Shown one piece after another: positions 1-5,090 of a stretch of DNA of 5,090 nucleotides (positions within the stretch are counted from its first letter, which is position 1; each line of letters begins with the position of its first letter). Source of the DNA: an uncultured Brachyspira sp. (GTDB lineage: Bacteria; Cyanobacteriota; Vampirovibrionia; Gastranaerophilales; Gastranaerophilaceae). The translations under genes and the position numbers were made by a program. The stretch spans positions 1 through 5,090 of the forward strand of contig ONYB01000079.1 of assembly GCA_900321895.1 (NCBI GenBank). Direction: 5' to 3'. Below the pieces are notes generated by a model. The model was not told where the DNA came from, made no database searches, and worked only from the letters and a program-made list of their open reading frames with translations.

Positions 1-1
1 A

Positions 2-68
2 AATAAGTTCAAAACAGGCACTTTGTGCCAAAGCTATTAATGAGCGAAGCGAACGAAAAGAACTTATT
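2..68. repeat. nested inverted repeat at left edge
   Basis: The 9-base arms AATAAGTTC (2-10) and GAACTTATT (60-68) are exact reverse complements. Between them lies a small perfect hairpin, GGCAC-TTT-GTGCC (17-29), and the heptamer GCGAAGC (44-50), which can itself fold as a GC-GAA-GC mini-hairpin. There is no T-run typical of an intrinsic terminator after the outer arm. The element could be an intergenic repeat, or the tail structure of a gene lying left of the window. The pairing is directly visible; the role is unknown. Confidence 0.45.
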
Positions 69-70
69 AC

Positions 71-150
71 CTTATTCACCTATTCACCTATTAACTTTTT
101 TGGTAATGGACTTATCGCTTATCGCTTATCGCCTTATAGCCCTATCGCCT
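71..150. repeat. degenerate short tandem repeats
   Basis: Two copies of the octamer TATTCACC (73-88) run into a partial third copy. About 20 bases further on, three exact copies of the heptamer CTTATCG (111-131) are followed by decayed copies up to about 150. This tract belongs to a 261-base stretch without a convincing gene. The only open frame crossing it, 25-216 on the plus strand, is 63 residues long. It lacks a ribosome binding site and its sequence simply follows the repeat units. Heptamer tandem repeats between genes are common in cyanobacteria, but they are not diagnostic. Confidence 0.55.
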
Positions 151-210
151 TTTTGTGGGGAACACTTCGTTTTTCTTCACCCTACGCAAACCCTTTTCTT
201 TCCCATTTTT

Positions 211-240
211 TTGTAGTAACATGTTTGTGGAAAGTACAAT
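211..240 (+). promoter_or_regulatory. possible promoter of the phosphofructokinase gene
   Basis: A TACAAT hexamer at 235-240 matches the sigma-70 -10 box in five of six bases. TTGTAG at 211-216 is a weak -35 box, 18 bases upstream. Transcription would start near 247, leaving a very short leader of about 15 bases that still contains the ribosome binding site. The weak -35 and the AT-rich setting make this tentative. Confidence 0.35.
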
Positions 241-247
241 TAATATA

Positions 248-256
248 AAGGAAGAG
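248..256 (+). promoter_or_regulatory. ribosome binding site for the phosphofructokinase gene
   Basis: AAGGAAGAG lies just ahead of the ATG at 262. The AGGAAG core ends seven bases before the start codon, which is a normal Shine-Dalgarno distance. It fixes 262 as the start. Confidence 0.8.
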
Positions 257-261
257 AAAAT

Positions 262-1944
262 ATGAAAACACTTTCACCATTACAAATCGAAAGATTAAAG
301 TATCAACCAAAACTTCCTGAATGTCTTAAAAAAGGTATCAATTCGCTTGAATTGGTTGAAGGTTCTAAGACAGAATCAGTTAGAGATCAGGAACAAATTA
401 AAGAATTATTCAAAAACACTTACGGCAAACCTGTTGTTTCTTTCAAAAATTCAATTTCTTTGAAAGCTTCTGAAGCAAGACATGTCGGTGTTATCCTTTC
501 AGGTGGTCAGGCTCCCGGTGGTCACAACGTTATCGCAGGGTTGTATGACGCTTTGAAACAAGCTAATTCTTCTAACAAGCTTTATGGGTTCTTAGGTGGC
601 CCTTCCGGTATTATCGACGGTAAATATATTGAATTTACTGATGAATTTATGGATAAATATAGAAATACCGGCGGTTTTGATATCATCGGTTCAGGTAGAA
701 CCAAGCTTGAAACAGAAGAGCAATTCCAAAAATCTTTGGCTGTTTGTAAAAATTTAGGTATCTCTGCCGTTGTTATTATCGGTGGTGACGATTCAAATAC
801 TAACGCAGCTCTTCTTGCAGAGTGGTTTGTTAAAAATAACACAGGTATTCAGGTTATCGGTTGTCCTAAAACAATTGATGGCGACTTGAAAAATGAACAA
901 ATTGAAATTTCCTTCGGTTTTGATACTGCAACAAAAACTTATGCAGAACTTATCGGAAACATTGAACGTGACGCAAATTCTGCAAAAAAATATTGGCACT
1001 TTGTAAAAATTATGGGTAGAAGTGCTTCGCACGTTGCTCTTGAGGCTGCTTTGCAAACTCAACCGAACATCACTTTGATTTCTGAAGAAGTTGAAGAAAA
1101 GAAAATGTCTTTGGATAGCATTATTTCTTATATGTGCGACATCATCGTAAAACGTGCTAATATGGGCAAAAACTTCGGTATCGCTGTAATTCCGGAAGGT
1201 TTGATTGAATTCATTCCTGAAATGAAATCTATGATTTCTAACCTTAATGATATTATGGCAACATTAGAAAACGATCCTGATTTTGTTAATGCTACAACTA
1301 TCAGAGATAAATTCGATATCGTTGAAAACAGACTTGAAAGTGCTAATGCTAAGGTTTACAGCTCACTTCCTATTCTTATTAAAGGACAGTTGCTTGCAGA
1401 CCGTGACCCGCACGGAAACGTTCAAGTTTCTAAAATTGAAACTGAAAAATTGTTAATTGAAATGATTCAGGAAAGATTGAGCGAATTAAAACTCCAAGGC
1501 GAATACATCGGTAAGTTCTCTGCACAATCTCATTTCTTCGGTTATGAAGGCAGATGTGCATTCCCGTCAAACTTTGACGCTGATTACTGCTACTCATTGG
1601 GATTTAATGCGTTTGCTTTGATTAATTTCGGTTTGACAGGTTATTTGTCATCAGTAAGAAATCTTACTGCTCCGGCTTCTCAATGGATTGCAGGCGGTAT
1701 CCCTCTTACTATGATGATGAATATGGAAAAACGTCACGGCGAAATGAAACCGGTTATCCAAAAAGCATTGGTTAAACTTGACGGCCCTGTATTCAAACAG
1801 TTGGAAGAACACAGAGAAGATTGGGCATTGAATGACAGATACTTGTTCCCTGGTGCTATTCAGTACTTTGGTCCGTCTTGCGTTTGTGATGTAACAACTT
1901 GCACACTTCAATTAGAAAGAGCAAAAACTCTTGCTGCAGTTTAG
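262..1944 (+). CDS. pfp: diphosphate--fructose-6-phosphate 1-phosphotransferase (PPi-dependent phosphofructokinase)
   Basis: This cytosolic enzyme phosphorylates fructose 6-phosphate to fructose 1,6-bisphosphate using pyrophosphate instead of ATP, a reversible step of glycolysis and gluconeogenesis. Visible motifs are GGQAPGG (residues 81-87) for phosphate-donor binding, GGDDSN (174-179), PKTIDGD (202-208) with the catalytic aspartate D206, MGR (251-253) and PEG (311-313) for the sugar phosphate, and YEGR (428-431). The second aspartate of GGDD (D177) and the lysine of PKTIDGD (K203) mark PPi-dependent enzymes; ATP enzymes usually have glycines there. The 560-residue length fits the long PFP clade found in plants (beta subunit), spirochaetes, chlamydiae and Bacteroidetes, not the short ~320-residue ATP form. 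No frameshift or missing catalytic residue is seen. The start is set by AAGGAAGAG upstream. A strong terminator follows 20 bases after the stop, so it is probably a single-gene transcript. Confidence 0.96.
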   Translation: MKTLSPLQIERLKYQPKLPECLKKGINSLELVEGSKTESVRDQEQIKELFKNTYGKPVVSFKNSISLKASEARHVGVILSGGQAPGGHNVIAGLYDALKQANSSNKLYGFLGGPSGIIDGKYIEFTDEFMDKYRNTGGFDIIGSGRTKLETEEQFQKSLAVCKNLGISAVVIIGGDDSNTNAALLAEWFVKNNTGIQVIGCPKTIDGDLKNEQIEISFGFDTATKTYAELIGNIERDANSAKKYWHFVKIMGRSASHVALEAALQTQPNITLISEEVEEKKMSLDSIISYMCDIIVKRANMGKNFGIAVIPEGLIEFIPEMKSMISNLNDIMATLENDPDFVNATTIRDKFDIVENRLESANAKVYSSLPILIKGQLLADRDPHGNVQVSKIETEKLLIEMIQERLSELKLQGEYIGKFSAQSHFFGYEGRCAFPSNFDADYCYSLGFNAFALINFGLTGYLSSVRNLTAPASQWIAGGIPLTMMMNMEKRHGEMKPVIQKALVKLDGPVFKQLEEHREDWALNDRYLFPGAIQYFGPSCVCDVTTCTLQLERAKTLAAV

Positions 1945-1964
1945 TTGATTGCAAAATAAAACTT

Positions 1965-1998
1965 AAAAACAGTCCTTCATTTTTGAGGGGCTGTTTTT
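1965..1998 (+). terminator. intrinsic terminator after the phosphofructokinase gene
   Basis: The left arm AAAAACAGTCCTTCA (1965-1979) pairs with the right arm TGAGGGGCTGTTTTT (1984-1998) over 15 positions, with two G-U wobbles and a four-base TTTT loop. The right arm ends in five T. Because A and T runs flank the stem it is partly symmetric, but the T-run orientation and its place 20 bases after the stop at 1944 make it the rho-independent terminator of the upstream gene. Confidence 0.88.
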
Positions 1999-2037
1999 GT
2001 ATGTTTTTGGGGTTAAAAAAGCGGACTTTGAATTTTT

Positions 2038-2048
2038 GGGAGGTAAGA
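2038..2048 (+). promoter_or_regulatory. putative ribosome binding site of the HExxH gene
   Basis: GGGAGGTAAGA is the only good Shine-Dalgarno match between the terminator and the ATG at 2061. Its GGAGG core is about 17 bases from the ATG, longer than usual, so translation may be weak or the start may differ. ATGs at 2100 and 2109 in the same frame have no ribosome binding site of their own. The ATG at 2001 sits ten bases after a GAGGGG that is buried in the terminator stem. Confidence 0.4.
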
Positions 2049-2060
2049 TTTCGTAACATT

Positions 2061-3263
2061 ATGCGTAGATTACGCAAAAATTTATCTTTACGAGCCTTCA
2101 TGCATAACATGAGTATAAAATATTCTTTGGTATCCAAAATAACAGGCAAGAATTTTGCGGAGTATAACGGTTCAGCACTGAGAGTTTCTACAAAGACTCC
2201 GATGTTTTATGATGAAGTTGTTCTGCAAAATCCGCAAAACTCGAAAGATATCCGCAAAATTACAACTTTTCGTGACAAATACGGACAAATTTCGGAACGT
2301 GCGTTCGATTATTTTGGAAATTCCTACAGAAATCGTTTATACGAGCGAAAAGATTTTGTGGTCAACGATGAAGAATGGGTAGAAATGACCAAAGTAAAAG
2401 ATTTGCTTATGTCGAGAGCTGCCAAAAAAGAAATTTATGATGATGCAAGGGAATTGCTTGAATATTTCAAAATTACCGCAGCAGGCTGGTGGCAAAGTAA
2501 CAGCGTAACCCATTATTTGTCAAAAAATTTAGAAAACGGCAAAAAGTTTTTGTCGAGTGTGTTTACACAAAGCGGAAATAAAACCGACCTCCATAAGTTT
2601 ACGGAGGACACCTTGCCTGTCAATAATGCCCAAAAGAAAAAACTTGAGTTTAAAATTGACAACAAAACTTACGAGGTTAAAAAACGTTCTATAAAAACTC
2701 AAAACGTCACAGCTCCCCAAAAAGACAGTTTTCTCGGACTGCGTGCTTTGGAAATTCAAGACGCAAGAGAGCCTATGGCGAGATTTTTTATAAGAAGGCG
2801 TGACCTTGAAAATACGGATTTGATAATTAATACGAACTATTTGCCGTTGCCGAATGAAAAGAATATTATTGCGTTTTATTCTGACGAAAACGGTTCAATA
2901 AACTACAATAAATTCTACGATTTTGGCTCAAAATCTTCTGTTGCAAATACCGCAAGCCACGAAACCGAACACGCTTGGCAATGGTACTTGGATGCCCGAA
3001 ACACAGGTGGCAAAACCCCTTACACTACAATGATTTACAAAAAGTTCGGTGACTTGCCGGAAGGTGCAATCAGGCATGAAGCAGACAAATATTCTGACGC
3101 AATTATGAACTATGTTTCGGTCACGGAAGATTTTCAAAAATACCACGATAGCCTTTTAGAGGAAAAGGCACGCGATATGGGTAAAGCAGTCGCACACGAA
3201 TATAATTTTCAAGGACGGGAAATTCGTAACCAATTTCAACATATTCCGCCTGAAGAATTGTAA
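2061..3263 (+). CDS. uncharacterised protein with HExxH zinc-metallopeptidase signature
   Basis: I do not recognise this family. Counted from the ATG at 2061, the product has 400 residues. The C-terminal part carries SHETEHAWQW, an HExxH motif (H300, E301, H304) preceded by small residues (VANTAS). It is followed by RHEADKYSDAIMNY, where E340 is a plausible third zinc ligand in a helix, as in gluzincin-type peptidases such as the ImmA/IrrE (M78) group. The N-terminal part is basic (MRRLRKNLSLR). A segment at residues 70-86 (FRDKYGQISERAFDYFG) resembles a beta-hairpin repeat unit. G142-W143-W144 lie in a helical stretch. No signal peptide or membrane segment is visible, so a cytoplasmic protein, or one exported without a classical signal, is suggested. 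The frame stays open back to 1899 inside the upstream gene, but the terminator at 1965-1998 argues for a start at 2061; 2001, 2100 and 2109 are alternatives. No clear promoter is visible. Peptidase activity is inferred from the motif only. Confidence 0.8.
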   Translation: MRRLRKNLSLRAFMHNMSIKYSLVSKITGKNFAEYNGSALRVSTKTPMFYDEVVLQNPQNSKDIRKITTFRDKYGQISERAFDYFGNSYRNRLYERKDFVVNDEEWVEMTKVKDLLMSRAAKKEIYDDARELLEYFKITAAGWWQSNSVTHYLSKNLENGKKFLSSVFTQSGNKTDLHKFTEDTLPVNNAQKKKLEFKIDNKTYEVKKRSIKTQNVTAPQKDSFLGLRALEIQDAREPMARFFIRRRDLENTDLIINTNYLPLPNEKNIIAFYSDENGSINYNKFYDFGSKSSVANTASHETEHAWQWYLDARNTGGKTPYTTMIYKKFGDLPEGAIRHEADKYSDAIMNYVSVTEDFQKYHDSLLEEKARDMGKAVAHEYNFQGREIRNQFQHIPPEEL

Positions 3264-4562
3264 TTATTTGCTTTTGTCCTCAAGTTGAGCGAACATCGCA
3301 GTCATCGTCGGATTGTTGCGTGTAAGACGTTTTATGCTCAAATCCTCCGCCTTGTTGTTTGCAAGTCGCAAGTTGTTTTCGGACGATAAAAGTGCATCTT
3401 TAGTCTTTTGCAAATGGTCAATCGTTTTGTCGATTTCTTCTATCGCTGTTTGAAATTTTTTGCTTGCAAGTTCGTAGTTTCTCGCAAATTTCTCCTTAAA
3501 TTCGTTCATATTTTCTTCAAAATGCGATATATCAATGTTTTGATTTTTGATTATTTCTAACTCTTGCCTGTATTTTAGAGAGTTCAAAGCCGCATTTCTT
3601 AATAATGTAATCATAGGGATGAAAAATTGCGGACGAATGACGTACATTTTTGGGAATTTATGAGATACATCAACGATTCCCGAGTTGTAATATTCGCTGT
3701 CGGGCTCAAGTAAAGACACCAAAACCGCATATTCGCAATTCTTTTCACGGCGGTCTTTGTCGAGTTCTTTAAAAAAGTCCTCATTTTTCTTTTTTGTAGA
3801 TGTCGAATCCATTTCGTTTTTCATCTCAAACATAATCGAGATAAATTCGACGCCGTTCTCATCAGTTTCTTTGTAGATGTAATCACCTTTGCTACCGGTT
3901 TTTGCGTCGTTATCTTTTTCAAAATAAGCGTTTTGAAATCCTGTAGGACGAATACGGTTGAATTCGATTTCGCAGTGTTGCTCAAGACTTTCCCCGACCA
4001 TTTTAGTAGACAATCTTGCCTTGAAATCCTTGTAGTGAGCGATTTCCTCGTCCTTAAACCGCAACTTTTCCTCATATTGATCTTTAAGAGCTTGTTCTTT
4101 AAGCTGATTTTCTTTTTCGCTCGTTTCAATTTGAGCAGAAAGTTTGACGATATGCTTGTCTTTTTCTGCAAGTTCTTTGTCCTTTTCTCCGGCAACCTTG
4201 TTTACGGCAAGCTCCATATCTTTTTCACAAGAATTAATTTGGGCTTTTAGTTTTTCGATTTCTTTATCTTTTTCGGTAGAAATCTCTGTTACGGCGAGTT
4301 TTTTAGCATCGGTTTCAGCAGAAATTTTTGCTTGAAGTTCTGAAATTTGCAAATCTTTTTGATTAATTTTTTCGTTAAGTTGTTTTTCGACCTCAATTTG
4401 AGCGAGTTTAACGGCGGAATTTTTTTCAGCCAAAAACTGAGTTTCTCTCGTCGAAATCTCTTTTTCAAACTCTTTGTCACGAACCTGTTTGACGATAGCC
4501 GCATAACCCGACTCGTCTACCTGAAAAACTTCACCACACTTAGGGCACTTAATCTCTTGCAT
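3264..4562 (-). CDS. DUF2130 domain-containing coiled-coil protein
   Basis: The 432-residue product begins with a zinc-knuckle-like CPKCGEVF (C6, C9; only one cysteine pair). It continues with a charged, Lys/Glu-rich coiled coil at about residues 25-180. The conserved core covers about 185-325, including GESLEQHCE (190-198), KGDYIY (225-230), FEMKNE (245-250) and IRPQFF (309-314). A second, shorter helical coiled segment lies at about 328-408. This order matches the DUF2130 family (COG4487). D227 followed by E246-x-K248 looks like a PD-(D/E)xK nuclease-fold active site, so a role on nucleic acid is plausible, but the cellular function is not established. The start is supported by AAGGAG seven bases upstream. 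The gene faces the HExxH gene tail to tail with no gap between stop codons, and is divergent from ssrA. It has its own promoter and appears to be transcribed alone. Confidence 0.88.
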   Translation of the reverse strand: MQEIKCPKCGEVFQVDESGYAAIVKQVRDKEFEKEISTRETQFLAEKNSAVKLAQIEVEKQLNEKINQKDLQISELQAKISAETDAKKLAVTEISTEKDKEIEKLKAQINSCEKDMELAVNKVAGEKDKELAEKDKHIVKLSAQIETSEKENQLKEQALKDQYEEKLRFKDEEIAHYKDFKARLSTKMVGESLEQHCEIEFNRIRPTGFQNAYFEKDNDAKTGSKGDYIYKETDENGVEFISIMFEMKNEMDSTSTKKKNEDFFKELDKDRREKNCEYAVLVSLLEPDSEYYNSGIVDVSHKFPKMYVIRPQFFIPMITLLRNAALNSLKYRQELEIIKNQNIDISHFEENMNEFKEKFARNYELASKKFQTAIEEIDKTIDHLQKTKDALLSSENNLRLANNKAEDLSIKRLTRNNPTMTAMFAQLEDKSK

Positions 4563-4569
4563 AATCTTA

Positions 4570-4575
4570 CTCCTT
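4570..4575 (-). promoter_or_regulatory. ribosome binding site of the DUF2130 gene
   Basis: On the minus strand this reads AAGGAG, seven bases before the ATG at 4562-4560. It is a near-ideal Shine-Dalgarno sequence and decides the start codon. Confidence 0.85.
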
Positions 4576-4581
4576 GAAAAA

Positions 4582-4590
4582 ATTATAGCA
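4582..4590 (-). promoter_or_regulatory. extended -10 promoter of the DUF2130 gene
   Basis: The minus strand reads TGCTATAAT: a perfect TATAAT -10 box (4587-4582) preceded by TGn, the extended -10 element. No good -35 box is seen at 16-18 bases upstream, which extended -10 promoters can do without. Transcription would start near 4575, giving a leader of only about a dozen bases that begins at the ribosome binding site. Confidence 0.5.
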
Positions 4591-4629
4591 TAAAATAATA
4601 GGAAAAATATTTAGAGGAAAAGCGACATC

Positions 4630-4658
4630 TTGAAAAAATATAAAAAGTACGTTATAAT
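4630..4658 (+). promoter_or_regulatory. promoter of ssrA
   Basis: TTGAAA (4630-4635) and TATAAT (4653-4658) are separated by exactly 17 bases, close to the ideal housekeeping sigma promoter. Transcription would begin near 4665, leaving a 5' leader of about 24 bases to be removed before the mature tmRNA end at 4689, as expected for RNase P processing. Confidence 0.82.
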
Positions 4659-4780
4659 GGTGTGTATAGGACTTTGAAAAAATAATATGGGGACGTTTTG
4701 GATTAGACAGGATGTTCGGTGAATGCAAGCTGCGAGTCCGAGAGCTGTTCTCGGTCATCAACGAGCAAAACAAATTAAAT

Positions 4781-4837
4781 GCTAACAATAATGTAATTAA
4801 AGCAAACTTCGCTCCTGCATACGCAGTTGCAGCGTAA
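4781..4837 (+). other. tmRNA proteolysis-tag reading frame
   Basis: From the resume codon GCT at 4781 the frame reads ANNNVIKANFAPAYAVAA and stops at TAA (4835-4837), an 18-residue tag. The AVAA end fits the degron recognised by ClpXP-type proteases. The bases five and four before the resume codon are T and A (4776-4777), matching the conserved UA that sets the frame for SmpB-guided resumption in E. coli. A second in-frame stop, TAG, follows four codons later (4850-4852). The ANN start resembles cyanobacterial tags. Confidence 0.9.
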
Positions 4838-4905
4838 TTCTTTAATGAATAGCTACTCATAGAGTCCAGCTTGCCGACTTTGTGAGTCCATCATGCAAGC
4901 CGCAG

Positions 4906-4941
4906 TGCGTCGATGACGGTAAACGCATCAAGACAACCGTC
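4906..4941 (+). other. tmRNA pseudoknot (downstream of tag)
   Basis: TGCGT (4906-4910) pairs with ACGCA (4923-4927), and GACGGT (4915-4920) pairs with ACCGTC (4936-4941). The two stems interleave, giving an H-type pseudoknot of the kind that follows the tag frame in tmRNA. All base pairs are Watson-Crick. Confidence 0.75.
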
Positions 4942-4974
4942 AAGGGTTTAGAGTTTCCCTCAAATAAAACCTTG

Positions 4975-5029
4975 GGCTAAGTCATAAAGGTCCTGATTTT
5001 TCCCCGACTTAGCCGAGAAAATGAAAATC
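4975..5029 (+). other. tmRNA pseudoknot (last, PK4-like)
   Basis: GGCTAAGTC (4975-4983) pairs perfectly with GACTTAGCC (5006-5014), a nine-base stem. Within its loop GATTTT (4995-5000) pairs with AAAATC (5024-5029) beyond the stem, forming an H-type pseudoknot. It sits just before the helix that returns to the tRNA-like domain, the position of the last pseudoknot in other tmRNAs. Confidence 0.75.
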
Positions 5030-5090
5030 TACACTCGTAGAAGTTTGTCTTTATCCATTTTGGACAGGGGTTCAACTCCCCTCGTCTCCA

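Larger units (their letters stand above)
4689..5090 (+). ncRNA. ssrA: transfer-messenger RNA (tmRNA, 10Sa RNA)
   Basis: tmRNA with SmpB rescues ribosomes stalled on broken messages and tags the product for proteolysis. The tRNA-like ends pair as GGGGACG (4689-4695) with CGTCTCC (5083-5089), including the G3-U70 wobble that alanyl-tRNA synthetase reads, then discriminator A5090. The T arm AGGGG-TTCAACT-CCCCT and the conserved GGATTAGACAGG follow the family pattern. The long helix CTGCGAGT (4730-4737) pairs with ACTCGTAG (5033-5040). The PK1 stem CCGAGA/TCTCGG lies at 4738-4743/4749-4754. Two downstream pseudoknots can be traced. The mRNA-like part starts at 4781. This is the standard one-piece form, not the permuted two-piece form of many alphaproteobacteria and some cyanobacteria. 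The window ends at the discriminator base, so any encoded CCA lies outside it. Confidence 0.97.

Noticed and set aside
25..216. 63-residue plus-strand open frame over the repeat tract
   Set aside because: No ribosome binding site; the sequence is a direct read-through of short tandem repeats and low-complexity T-rich DNA; no recognisable domain.
1899..2060. 54-residue N-terminal extension of the HExxH protein
   Set aside because: It begins inside the end of the phosphofructokinase gene and runs through the intrinsic terminator; the terminator and the lack of protein-like sequence there favour a start at 2061.
1856..2149. 97-residue minus-strand open frame
   Set aside because: It overlaps the end of one gene, a terminator and the start of the next on the opposite strand, with no ribosome binding site seen.
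3821..4250. Open frames of 124 residues (minus) and 105 residues (plus) inside the DUF2130 gene
   Set aside because: They are alternative-frame readings of the Lys/Glu-rich coiled coil, giving low-complexity Lys- or Phe/Leu/Ser-rich products without starts of their own.
4567..4860. 97-residue minus-strand open frame
   Set aside because: It is antisense to the 5' half of tmRNA and the ssrA promoter; the tmRNA call is secure.
4941..4974. Third pseudoknot between the two traced in tmRNA
   Set aside because: Several competing pairings are possible (AGGG with CCCT, CAAGG with CCTTG, GGTTT with AAACC), so a pseudoknot is likely by family pattern but I could not settle one pairing.
1..5090. CRISPR array, insertion sequence, toxin-antitoxin or phage defence operon
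   Set aside because: No regularly spaced long repeats, transposase, or small gene pairs were seen; the gene set is two housekeeping genes and two single-gene units of uncertain role.

Overview
The window is AT-rich bacterial chromosome with three protein genes and one RNA gene. The most likely source is a low-GC, probably anaerobic or gut-associated bacterium. Three things point that way: a long-form pyrophosphate-dependent phosphofructokinase, AT-rich codon use throughout, and a one-piece tmRNA whose tag begins ANN and ends VAA. ANN...VAA/IAA tags are typical of cyanobacteria, so a non-photosynthetic cyanobacterial relative (Melainabacteria/Gastranaerophilales) is my tentative guess. It rests on the tag and general composition only and is not proven.

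Layout from left to right. Positions 1-261 hold no credible gene. They contain a nested inverted repeat (2-68), a tract of degenerate 7-8 bp tandem repeats (about 71-150), and then a weak promoter and a good ribosome binding site for the first gene. Positions 262-1944 (+) encode the 560-residue phosphofructokinase, followed at 1965-1998 by a strong intrinsic terminator. Positions 2061-3263 (+) encode an unrecognised protein of about 400 residues with a clear HExxH zinc-peptidase signature near its C-terminus. Its stop codon abuts that of the convergent gene at 3264-4562 (-), a 432-residue DUF2130 protein with an N-terminal CxxC knuckle, a long coiled coil and a nuclease-like core. The 126 bp between 4562 and 4689 is a divergent control region. 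It holds an extended -10 promoter for the DUF2130 gene and a near-consensus promoter for ssrA. Positions 4689-5090 (+) are tmRNA, apparently complete apart from a terminal CCA that, if encoded, would lie just beyond the window.

The genes do not form an obvious pathway. The phosphofructokinase is core glycolysis and tmRNA is core ribosome rescue. The DUF2130 protein is a widespread conserved protein of unknown cellular role. The HExxH protein is the least explained element and the best candidate for something undescribed. I see no CRISPR array, insertion sequence, toxin-antitoxin pair or recognisable multi-gene defence system.
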